From NCBI RefSeq assembly GCF_000162575.1, contig NZ_CM000776.2, forward strand, positions 1,469,900 to 1,533,899: a stretch of DNA of 64,000 nt. Reading direction: 5' to 3'. Shown here one piece after another: positions 1-6,709 of the stretch; position 1 is the stretch's first letter, and every line of letters starts with the position of its first letter. Position numbers and translations under genes: made by a program. Source of the DNA: Helicobacter canadensis MIT 98-5491 (lineage in GTDB: Bacteria > Campylobacterota > Campylobacteria > Campylobacterales > Helicobacteraceae). Under the pieces are notes generated by a model, which made no database searches, was not told the DNA's origin, and saw only the letters and a program-made list of their open reading frames with translations.

Positions 1-901
1 CTATTTCAATAGAATCAACTTGCATTTGAGGCAATTCATTTTCTTCTAAAGATAGTGTTTCAAACTCTCCTTCTGCTTCTTTGCTAACTTCATTATTCAC
101 TAATTCTTTGTCTTCATCATTACTTTCTTGCATATCATTCAATAAAGCCTCAAAATCAATTTCTTGCTCATCTTGTGCAGTTTCAACAACTTCTGTATTT
201 TTAGATTCATTATTTTTTTCTAATTCTTCTAATTCCTCATTTTGATCCTTATCAAACTCTAAATCTTCAAGACTTTTTTCTAGATCTTCTTGTGATAATT
301 CCACCTCATCTTGTTGATTCTCTGCCTCTTCTAATTCTTTCTGAATTTCTTCTGCAGAAATATCCTGCTTTTGATCCAAACCAATTGCTTCTTCAAAATT
401 CTTATTTTCATCATCAGATTCTTCGGTAAATAACTGCTTAACTTCTTCAATATCACTTTCATCTAGCACTTTTGGAGAGAGTGATTTTGATGGATCTACT
501 TCCAATCCTAAATCCCCTAAATCTAGCAAATCGCTATCTTGCTTTTCTGCTTCATCAACTTTTTCTTCTTCCTTAGCCTCAACAAAAGTTTCTATTCCGC
601 AAACTTCGGATAGAGTTTTCACAAGATCTGTAGGCAAAAAAGGCTTTTGAACATATGCATCAAACCCTTCCACCCTTTGTGTTGATTTTGCATAGAGTAA
701 AATCGTTTTAACTTCTGTGTTTGCTTGTTTATATTGCTCTAATTCTTCTTGTTGGTAGCACTCATCATCCAATAAAAGCACATCAGCTTGCAAAGTCAAA
801 TCAATTCCTTGTGTCTCAACCATATCTAAACCAATCTTTGAAATACTAAGTGAGGCAAGCTTAGTAATCATTGGATTTTTATTGACTAAGTATATTTTCA
901 T
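1..901 (-). CDS. Acidic protein with degenerate receiver-like N-terminus (C-terminus outside window)
   Basis: The reading frame is open from an ATG at 901 to the window edge, giving 300 codons without a stop. Residues 1-100 look like a response-regulator receiver fold: alternating hydrophobic strands, an acidic pair at Asp45-Asp46 after LLL, and a Lys-Pro pair (K86-P87) in the usual beta5 position. The canonical acidic pair near residue 10 is missing (KNP instead), so normal phosphotransfer is doubtful. From about residue 110 the chain is low-complexity and extremely rich in Glu/Asp, probably a disordered tail. Highly acidic proteins of this kind occur in Helicobacter and Campylobacter, and H. 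pylori PgbA (a plasminogen-binding protein) came to mind, but I cannot confirm orthology. An upstream GGAG motif lies at about 912-915. Confidence 0.75.
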   Translation of the reverse strand, partial: MKIYLVNKNPMITKLASLSISKIGLDMVETQGIDLTLQADVLLLDDECYQQEELEQYKQANTEVKTILLYAKSTQRVEGFDAYVQKPFLPTDLVKTLSEVCGIETFVEAKEEEKVDEAEKQDSDLLDLGDLGLEVDPSKSLSPKVLDESDIEEVKQLFTEESDDENKNFEEAIGLDQKQDISAEEIQKELEEAENQQDEVELSQEDLEKSLEDLEFDKDQNEELEELEKNNESKNTEVVETAQDEQEIDFEALLNDMQESNDEDKELVNNEVSKEAEGEFETLSLEENELPQMQVDSIEI

Positions 902-1002
902 TTTAAGAAGCGCTCCATTTTTTTTAATATTCTACAATAAAGAATTTGTTAAAATTTCAAAATTTTAACAACTTTTATCTTAAGATTCACAAGGAAATTT
1001 TA

Positions 1003-1536
1003 ATGTTTAGCAAACTTTTCTATCTTTTTTGCTTTTGTTTTATGCTTTCACTTCCCTCTTTTGCGCAATCGCTTTATTTTATGCCAAAAGAACAAAATCA
1101 AGCCATCAAGCAGCTAATCAACACCATAAAGAGCGCCCAAAATACCCTTGATATTGCTATTTATAGTTTTACAAATCGTGAAATTAGCAAAGCCATCCGA
1201 GACACCACCAAAAAAGGCGTAAAGGTGCGAATTATTTATGACAAAAAGTCTAATCAAAAAAATAATCACTCTACCATTGGCTATCTTGCTAAACTTAAAA
1301 ATATACAAACTTGCTTTTTAGAGGGCAAACGCTCACGCAATGGCAAATATAATGGATTAATGCATAGCAAAATGGCAATTATAGATGACAAACATTTAAT
1401 TTTAGGATCGGCAAATTGGTCTAAAAGTGCATTTGAAACTAATTATGAAACATTGGTAATTTTAGATAATAAAGAATTTATCCAAAAAGCACAAAAAGAA
1501 TTTGAAACAATGTTTGAAGAGTGTGAGAAATATTAA
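1003..1536 (+). CDS. nucT: NucT-like secreted nuclease, phospholipase D superfamily
   Basis: This is a single-domain PLD-family nuclease of 177 residues. The catalytic HKD motif is intact in the C-terminal half: HSKMAIIDD followed by GSANWS, i.e. HxK(x)4D(x)6GSxN. The N-terminus MFSKLFYLFCFCFMLSLPSFAQ is a clear signal peptide, so the enzyme should act in the periplasm or at the outer surface. I chose the ATG at 1003 because AAGGA lies just upstream (991-995) and the signal peptide begins there; the open frame extends to 946 but adds a non-signal-like extension. In H. pylori the homologue (HP0323) is a surface-associated nuclease linked to purine salvage from DNA and to DNA uptake; the same role here is inference. 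Confidence 0.87.
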   Translation: MFSKLFYLFCFCFMLSLPSFAQSLYFMPKEQNQAIKQLINTIKSAQNTLDIAIYSFTNREISKAIRDTTKKGVKVRIIYDKKSNQKNNHSTIGYLAKLKNIQTCFLEGKRSRNGKYNGLMHSKMAIIDDKHLILGSANWSKSAFETNYETLVILDNKEFIQKAQKEFETMFEECEKY

Positions 1537-1568
1537 TCTTATAAAATCATCTCGCCAAATAATGACAT

Positions 1569-1591
1569 TTTAGTGCCCCCCAAGCACTAAA
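1569..1591. terminator. Bidirectional stem-loop between convergent nucT and tatD
   Basis: A perfect 8-bp inverted repeat, TTTAGTGC and GCACTAAA, encloses a 7-nt C-rich loop. It sits between the convergent stops of nucT (1536) and tatD (1605), where a shared terminator is expected. A-tracts and T-tracts flank both arms. Confidence 0.65.
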
Positions 1592-1604
1592 GTTGAATTA
1601 AAAC

Positions 1605-2396
1605 TTAAATTCCAAAAAGCATTTTAGTATTTTGATTGATTAAGCCCACCAAGTTTTCTTTTGAAACATTTAAAATCTCACTCATTTTTTCCAACACAAG
1701 AGGAATATAAGAAGGTTCATTCCTCTTTCCTCTGTGTGGATGAGGCGTAAGATAGGGTGCATCCGTTTCTAAAAGCAGAGATTCTACTGGAATTTTAGGC
1801 AAAATTTCCACCAATTTTCTAGCATTTTTAAAAGTTAAAACCCCTCCAATCCCATAATAAAAGCCTTTTTTAGCAAGGCTAAGGAGCTGAAAATCTGCAT
1901 TAAAACAATGCAAAACTCCTCCAACTAACTCATCACAATAAGTTTGCAAAATCTCCAAACTATCTGCTGAAGCATCTCTAATATGGACAATTAAAGGCTT
2001 TTTATAAGCAATAGCTAATTGAATTTGTGCAATAAAAACCTCTTTTTGAATTTGTTTTAACTTCTCAATGCTCTCTAGCTTTGATTGAGCCAATGCTTCT
2101 TCCAAGCAATAATAATCAAGCCCACACTCGCCCACTGCAATACATTTCTCATCTTCTAAAAACGGCTCCAAAAAAGCCTCATCATATAAATAGGCATAAT
2201 TTGGATGCAACCCACTTGCAAAATAGATTTCTTCATATTTATGGGCTAACTCACGCGCTCTACTTAAATCCTCTGGATGCGCTGCAGGAATAATAAAACG
2301 AGTGATTCCAGCATTTCTAGCACGATCCAAAATGGCTTCAAAATCCTCTTCAAATCTTTTATCATCTAAATGGCAATGTGTATCACAAAGTTGCAT
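1605..2396 (-). CDS. tatD: TatD family metal-dependent deoxyribonuclease
   Basis: 263 residues, full length for the TatD/YcfH amidohydrolase family. Visible metal-ligand motifs are the N-terminal DTHCHLDD (HxH), the central GECGLDYY (Glu), HIRDA and HCFNA (His), and LLLETDAPYLTP (catalytic Asp) near residue 210. The enzyme is expected to be a cytosolic Mg-dependent 3'-5' exonuclease or hydrolase used in DNA repair and turnover. It is divergent from ribE, and the tatD-ribE-flhX order matches H. pylori as I recall it. The start codon at 2396 is preceded by TTAAGGAATAT on its strand, the same leader string that ribE uses. Confidence 0.92.
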   Translation of the reverse strand: MQLCDTHCHLDDKRFEEDFEAILDRARNAGITRFIIPAAHPEDLSRARELAHKYEEIYFASGLHPNYAYLYDEAFLEPFLEDEKCIAVGECGLDYYCLEEALAQSKLESIEKLKQIQKEVFIAQIQLAIAYKKPLIVHIRDASADSLEILQTYCDELVGGVLHCFNADFQLLSLAKKGFYYGIGGVLTFKNARKLVEILPKIPVESLLLETDAPYLTPHPHRGKRNEPSYIPLVLEKMSEILNVSKENLVGLINQNTKMLFGI

Positions 2397-2399
2397 AAA

Positions 2400-2467
2400 A
2401 TATTCCTTAATTTTTTTTTGTTACAATTATGAAAATTTTAATAGAACTTGGCTTAAATTAAGGAATA
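2400..2467. promoter_or_regulatory. Divergent tatD/ribE control region with symmetric leaders
   Basis: A 14-bp perfect inverted repeat (2400-2413 and 2454-2467) places the same AAATTAAGGAATAT leader, including the Shine-Dalgarno AAGGA, in front of both divergent genes. Only 40 bp separate the arms. That interval holds a possible plus-strand -10 (TACAAT, 2421-2426) and a possible minus-strand -10 nearby. The symmetry may be chance reuse of a good leader, or one dimeric regulator may see both arms. Confidence 0.4.
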
Positions 2468-2470
2468 TAA

Positions 2471-3085
2471 ATGTTTACAGGCTTAGTTAGAGAGTTTGGG
2501 AAAGTGCTTGGATTCCAACAAAACATTCTTACGCTCAAAGCAAAACACCGCCCAAAAGTCGGAGATAGCATAGCAGTTAATGGTGCTTGTTTAACGGCTA
2601 TAGAAATTTTCAACAATGGTTTTAGCGTAGAATTAAGCGAAGAGACACAATCACATATTGCCTTAGAATCCTATCAAGACTTAGTGCATATTGAACCGGC
2701 TTTAAGATTACAAGATAGACTTGATGGGCATTTGGTGCAAGGCCATATAGATGGCATAGGAGAAATTATTAAAATCATTCCACACTCCATTGGTATTGAT
2801 TTTTTTATCACCGCTAATCGCGATATTTTGAAACTTTGCATCCCTAAAGGCAGTATTGCAATTAATGGAATTAGTCTTACTATTAATGAAGTTTTAGATG
2901 ATTCACTACGCCTTACGCTCATTCCACACACAATCCAAAACACACTCTTTGGGCAATACAAAGTTGGAACAAAAGTCAATATTGAAACAGATATGTTTGC
3001 AAGAATGGTGCAACATTTCTTATCTAACAAAAAAGATTCCAATCTCACTTGGGAAAAAGTTGATAGAATCCTAGGGAGCTATTAA
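2471..3085 (+). CDS. ribE: Riboflavin synthase, alpha subunit
   Basis: 204 residues with the two tandem lumazine-binding barrels of riboflavin synthase. The N-terminal MFTGLV signature and GACLT belong to barrel one, and GHLVQGHIDGIG followed by GISLTINEV belongs to barrel two. The enzyme dismutates two 6,7-dimethyl-8-ribityllumazine molecules to riboflavin and the pyrimidinedione. The length is normal and the start is supported by AAGGA about 7 nt upstream. flhX follows one base after the stop, so the two are almost certainly co-transcribed. Confidence 0.95.
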   Translation: MFTGLVREFGKVLGFQQNILTLKAKHRPKVGDSIAVNGACLTAIEIFNNGFSVELSEETQSHIALESYQDLVHIEPALRLQDRLDGHLVQGHIDGIGEIIKIIPHSIGIDFFITANRDILKLCIPKGSIAINGISLTINEVLDDSLRLTLIPHTIQNTLFGQYKVGTKVNIETDMFARMVQHFLSNKKDSNLTWEKVDRILGSY

Positions 3086-3086
3086 A

Positions 3087-3368
3087 ATGCCTTTGCCACT
3101 TTCTCAAAAAGCTGTCGCTCTAGCTTATGAACAAAACAAACACCGAGCTCCAAAAGTCTTAGCTAAAGGAGAAGGACTAATCGCCCAAAAAATCATTGAA
3201 AAGGCTAAGGAATACGACATTCCACTTTTTCAAAGCAAAGCTTTAGTGGATTCACTTATTCATTTAGAAATTGATGAAGAGATTCCACCTGATCTTTACA
3301 AAGCTGTTGTGGAAGTATTTATTTGGCTTTACAAAACCGAACAAAAAACCCAAATGAGTCATTCATAA
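3087..3368 (+). CDS. flhX: FlhX, stand-alone FlhB C-terminal-domain homologue
   Basis: 93 residues corresponding only to the cytoplasmic C-terminal domain of FlhB/YscU-type export switch proteins (KAVALAYEQNKHRAPKVLAKGEG, quoted in part: the ALAY...APKV segment is typical). There are no membrane segments and no NPTH autocleavage motif, so it resembles FlhX of H. pylori, which can substitute for the FlhB cytoplasmic tail in the flagellar type III export apparatus. It begins one base after the ribE stop. The ribE-flhX pairing matches H. pylori gene order as I recall it. The remaining flagellar export genes are not in this window. Confidence 0.85.
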   Translation: MPLPLSQKAVALAYEQNKHRAPKVLAKGEGLIAQKIIEKAKEYDIPLFQSKALVDSLIHLEIDEEIPPDLYKAVVEVFIWLYKTEQKTQMSHS

Positions 3369-3401
3369 TTTATAAGCTATTTTAAAAGTTGCAGATTCTC
3401 C

Positions 3402-4181
3402 TTAAAACTCCACTAACTCTCTATCGCGTGCTGTATAAGTCGCACATTTTGTATAGCCCACTTCCCTTGCTAAAGCTTCTAAAGTCTCTCTTGCAAATCC
3501 AATCTGCTCTATGGCGTGCGCATCACTGCTAAAAACAATAGGAATATCAAGCCCATAGCACATTTCCAAAATTTCCCTAGAAGGGTATTGCTCCTTGACT
3601 TCTTTACGCAGTCCTGCAGCATTAATTTCCACTGCCATATTGGCTTTTTTAATTGCTTTGAGAGTTAATTCTATAGTTTTGCGTAAGTCTTTTGTAGGAC
3701 GATAATTAAAAATCTTTAATAAATCCATATGTGCAACAATATCAAATTCACCACTCATCGCCATTTGCTTGGCAGCTTCAAAGTATTGCTCCCAACAAGC
3801 ATTAATATCACGCTTTGCATATTCCCGAATAAATTCAGGATTATCAAATCCCCAATTTCCTAGAAAATGCACCGCTCCGATACGATAATCTAATGGCAAA
3901 TTAAAGATTCTCTCATCCAAAAGATGGGGTAAAAAATCAATCTCCAAAGCCATTTTAATAGAAATTTGTGAAGCATATTTCGCCTTTAACTCTTCTATTT
4001 GTTGCAAATAAAAGGGTAATTCCGCAAAATCCATACGATATTGCTCATCAAACTCCATAGGATTATGGCAAGAAAATCCAAAAATATCTATTTTTTCTTC
4101 TATGGCTTTTTGAATATATTCTTCCATAGTTCCACTAGCGTGCTTACATAGACTAGTATGATTATGCAAATCCACTCGCAT
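3402..4181 (-). CDS. PHP-domain phosphatase, histidinol-phosphatase (HisJ/HisK) type
   Basis: 259 residues forming one PHP domain. The metal-binding motifs are visible: DLHNHTSLCKHA at the N-terminus (HxH), SCHNP near residue 38, an acidic EIDF, AHMD in the middle, and SSDAH near the C-terminus. Trinuclear-metal PHP phosphatases of this size usually hydrolyse L-histidinol phosphate in histidine synthesis, but some have other phosphoesters as substrates, so the substrate is inferred. It is encoded directly after a hotdog protein with no gap (start at 4181, upstream stop at 4182), suggesting translational coupling. Confidence 0.75.
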   Translation of the reverse strand: MRVDLHNHTSLCKHASGTMEEYIQKAIEEKIDIFGFSCHNPMEFDEQYRMDFAELPFYLQQIEELKAKYASQISIKMALEIDFLPHLLDERIFNLPLDYRIGAVHFLGNWGFDNPEFIREYAKRDINACWEQYFEAAKQMAMSGEFDIVAHMDLLKIFNYRPTKDLRKTIELTLKAIKKANMAVEINAAGLRKEVKEQYPSREILEMCYGLDIPIVFSSDAHAIEQIGFARETLEALAREVGYTKCATYTARDRELVEF

Positions 4182-4658
4182 TTATTCCACCCTTTTTTCC
4201 ATTTCTTTAGTAATATGAAGATTTAAAATATGCTTATCAAACACTGCAATAGAAAACATTGCATCAAAAATTTTAATATCAAGCACAAATCCCTCAACTT
4301 TCACTTCCCGCTTTTTAGTATCCTCTTGCAGACATTGCGCCTTAAAAAGTACTTCATTTCCAAGCTCAATGGGAGCTAAAAACTTCATCTCCACTCCAAT
4401 AATAATAGCATTGGGATTATTCACTGCCAATAAAGCGCTATAAGCTGCACTAGAGTAAAGGTTTCCTGAATGCACTAGCCCACTTTTATCCAAAATCATT
4501 TTACTCGTTGTCTCTAGCATCACACTTGCTTGCCTATTTTTTAACTCTTTGATCACACCATTGCTTGAATCAATATTTTGACAAACCCTTTGAACAACGG
4601 ATTCTTGATCGGCTTGATTTAAAAAATCTCCATCCTCATTTGCAAATTCATCTTCCAC
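4182..4658 (-). CDS. Hotdog-fold protein (acyl-CoA/ACP thioesterase-like)
   Basis: 158 residues. The region from about residue 58 to 145 has a hotdog pattern: a helix-preceding VHSGNLYSSAAYSALLAVN segment, then III-GVEMKFLAPIELGNEVLFKAQ, resembling PaaI/FapR-like dimers. The first 40 residues are acidic and unassigned. H. pylori has a small hotdog protein (HP0420) that may be the counterpart; that is an inference. The substrate is unknown. It is transcribed divergently from pglA and is coupled to the downstream PHP phosphatase gene. Confidence 0.7.
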   Translation of the reverse strand: MEDEFANEDGDFLNQADQESVVQRVCQNIDSSNGVIKELKNRQASVMLETTSKMILDKSGLVHSGNLYSSAAYSALLAVNNPNAIIIGVEMKFLAPIELGNEVLFKAQCLQEDTKKREVKVEGFVLDIKIFDAMFSIAVFDKHILNLHITKEMEKRVE

Positions 4659-4691
4659 TTAGAACACCTTATCCAAAACTTAAAAATCAAA

Positions 4692-4734
4692 ATTATAACA
4701 CAACAAAAAACATAAAAAATAAAAATGGTATAAT
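4692..4734. promoter_or_regulatory. Back-to-back -10 boxes for the hotdog gene (-) and pglA (+)
   Basis: Perfect TATAAT boxes occur on the plus strand at 4729-4734, about 36 nt before the pglA start, and on the minus strand at 4692-4697, about 34 nt before the hotdog start. No clear -35 hexamers are seen, which is usual for sigma-80 promoters of this group. Confidence 0.5.
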
Positions 4735-4769
4735 TTCAGCTATATTTCATTATTTTAATAAGGAATTTC

Positions 4770-5921
4770 TTGAAGATTCTTTTTCTCTCACACACCGATT
4801 CAAATCTCTATCGCTTTAGGCTTCCTGTAATGATTGCCCTAGTAAAAGCTGGACACGAAGTCTTAGCTCTTACTCCAAAAGGAGAATATTTCTCGCAATT
4901 TGCTAAACATCAAATTAAAGCGATAGATTATTCCATAGAGCGTGGCAGTCTTAATCCCTTTAAAGCTTTAAAAACTATTCAAAATATCGCAGAAATTCTC
5001 AAAAAGGAAAAACCTGATATTCTTCACACTTTTATGCTAAAGCCAAATATTTATGGATCTTTTGCCGCAAAAATCGCCAAGATTCCTTATGTAATTAACT
5101 CTCTAACAGGATTGGGAAGTTTTTATATTCAAAAATCTCCTAAAACTTTTTTACTTAAAATCTTAATTGAAAGACTTAATTTCTTTGCCTTTAAAATTGC
5201 TAAAAAGGTGCTTTTTCAAAATCAAGATGACTTAGATCTTTATGTCAAAAAAGGCTTAGTGCCACGCGAAAAAACCATCCTTATAAAAGGCTCTGGAATT
5301 GATACAGAATTTTTCTCTCCACTCCCCAAAAATCAAGCCTTACTTCAAAGTCTAAAAATTCCTCAAGATTCTCTTGTAGTCTTAATGATAGCAAGGGCAA
5401 TTTTACACAAAGGCATAAAAGAATATTATGCAGCAGCAAACTTAGCAAAAGAGGCTAATTTAAAGCTACACTTTTTATATGTAGGAGGGATTGATACAGG
5501 AAATATCGCACCTATAGACAAAGAATTCCTAGAAAATCAAAAACAAGTGCATTATTTAGGCGAAAGGCAAGACATTAAAGAACTCATTGGAATCTGTGAT
5601 ATTTTCGTGCTTCCAAGTTATAGAGAAGGGATTCCACGCACACTTTTAGAAGCAGGCAGTATGGCAAAGCCTATCATCACCACTAATGCCGTTGGTTGCA
5701 AGGAAGTTGTTAGTGATGGATACAATGGATTTTTAGTCCCCATTGGAGATAGTCAAATTCTCTTTGAAAAACTTCTCCAACTCTCACAAAGCGAATCTTT
5801 AAGAAAAGAATTTGGAAAAAATAGCCGCAAAAAAATTTGCGAGGAATTTGGCGTGGAATCTATTGTAAAATCCTATCTTCAATTATATAAAGAGGTAAAA
5901 AATGTATCCACATTTCATTAA
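4770..5921 (+). CDS. pglA: PglA-like glycosyltransferase (GT4), N-glycan assembly
   Basis: 383 residues, GT-B fold, GT4 family. The N-terminus ([18 protein letters not shown]) and the signature E(x)7E block ([12 protein letters not shown], about residue 288) resemble C. jejuni PglA, which adds the first GalNAc to undecaprenyl-PP-diNAc-bacillosamine on the cytoplasmic membrane face. The sequence also shares LTGLGSFYI and VLPSYREG blocks with that enzyme. The start is a TTG preceded by AAGGA (4760-4764); no usable ATG lies nearby in frame. It overlaps pglC by 20 bp, so the pair is a transcriptional and probably translational unit. The exact sugar specificity is inferred from the pairing with PglC. 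Confidence 0.82.
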   Translation: MKILFLSHTDSNLYRFRLPVMIALVKAGHEVLALTPKGEYFSQFAKHQIKAIDYSIERGSLNPFKALKTIQNIAEILKKEKPDILHTFMLKPNIYGSFAAKIAKIPYVINSLTGLGSFYIQKSPKTFLLKILIERLNFFAFKIAKKVLFQNQDDLDLYVKKGLVPREKTILIKGSGIDTEFFSPLPKNQALLQSLKIPQDSLVVLMIARAILHKGIKEYYAAANLAKEANLKLHFLYVGGIDTGNIAPIDKEFLENQKQVHYLGERQDIKELIGICDIFVLPSYREGIPRTLLEAGSMAKPIITTNAVGCKEVVSDGYNGFLVPIGDSQILFEKLLQLSQSESLRKEFGKNSRKKICEEFGVESIVKSYLQLYKEVKNVSTFH

Positions 5922-6507
5922 GCCTATCTTAGATTTCTCATTAGCTCTTATTTTGATTATTCTTTTTTCGCCAATTATTTTGATAGTTGCCTTGCTAATT
6001 AGACTAAAACTTGGTTCGCCTATTTTTTTCACACAAGAACGCCCAGGATTAAAGGGAAAGATCTTTAAAATCTATAAATTTCGCACAATGAGCGATCAAA
6101 GAGATTCTAATGGGCAATTGCTAAGCGATGAATTAAGACTAAAAGGATTTGGTAAATTCATTCGCAAAAGTAGCCTTGATGAACTCCCACAACTCTTTAA
6201 TGTCTTAAAGGGAGAAATGAGCTTTGTAGGACCACGCCCACTCTTAGTTGAATATTTAAAACTCTATAATAAAGAACAAGCTAAACGCCACGAAGTTAAA
6301 CCAGGCATCACAGGTTGGGCTCAAGTCAATGGACGCAATGCTATCTCTTGGGAAGAAAAATTCAAACTTGATGTATATTATGTGAAACATATTAGTTTTT
6401 GGTTAGATCTTAAAATTCTTTATCTTACTTTCTTTAAAGTATTAAAACGCAAAGACATTAATTCAAACACCAATGTCACAATGGAAAAATTCAAGGGGAA
6501 TGAGTAA
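5902..6507 (+). CDS. pglC: PglC, undecaprenyl-phosphate diNAc-bacillosamine-1-P transferase
   Basis: 201 residues, the minimal monotopic phosphoglycosyl transferase size. It has one N-terminal hydrophobic segment (about residues 10-33) and the conserved core: [35 protein letters not shown] (quoted blocks; Asp-Glu catalytic dyad in LDELP), GPRPLL, then [13 protein letters not shown]. The similarity to C. jejuni PglC is strong along its whole length by eye. It transfers phospho-diNAc-bacillosamine from UDP to undecaprenyl phosphate, the first membrane step of N-glycan or related glycan assembly. It starts inside the pglA 3' end. pglB, pglD/E/F, H, I, J and K are not in this window. Confidence 0.9.
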   Translation: MYPHFIKPILDFSLALILIILFSPIILIVALLIRLKLGSPIFFTQERPGLKGKIFKIYKFRTMSDQRDSNGQLLSDELRLKGFGKFIRKSSLDELPQLFNVLKGEMSFVGPRPLLVEYLKLYNKEQAKRHEVKPGITGWAQVNGRNAISWEEKFKLDVYYVKHISFWLDLKILYLTFFKVLKRKDINSNTNVTMEKFKGNE

Positions 6508-6508
6508 T

Positions 6509-6584
6509 TGGCGACCCTTGGAAGATTTGAACTTCCGTTACTGCCGTGAAAGGGCATTATCCTTGGCCACTAGATGAAAGGGTC
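6509..6584 (-). tRNA. tRNA-Glu (anticodon TTC)
   Basis: On the minus strand this 76-nt segment folds as a cloverleaf. The acceptor arm GACCCTT pairs with AAGGGTC, followed by discriminator G and an encoded CCA. The anticodon loop reads CCTTTCACG with TTC, and the T arm GGAAG/CTTCC encloses TTCAAAT. It lies two bases after the pglC stop, on the opposite strand. Confidence 0.96.
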
Positions 6585-6659
6585 GGCGGAATTTTAACAT
6601 ATTTTAGTTATAGAAAAATAAATCTAGGCTCTAAAAGCTATCATTTAGGGATAAAAAAG

Positions 6660-6665
6660 TATAAT
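6660..6665 (+). promoter_or_regulatory. -10 box for the propeller-solenoid gene
   Basis: TATAAT sits 44 nt before the ATG at 6710 and is followed by a strong AAAGGAGG ribosome-binding site (about 6699-6706). No clear -35 is visible. Confidence 0.45.
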
Positions 6666-6709
6666 AACCCAAATTTCCAAAGATTATTTGGTTTCTTAAA
6701 GGAGGCTTT

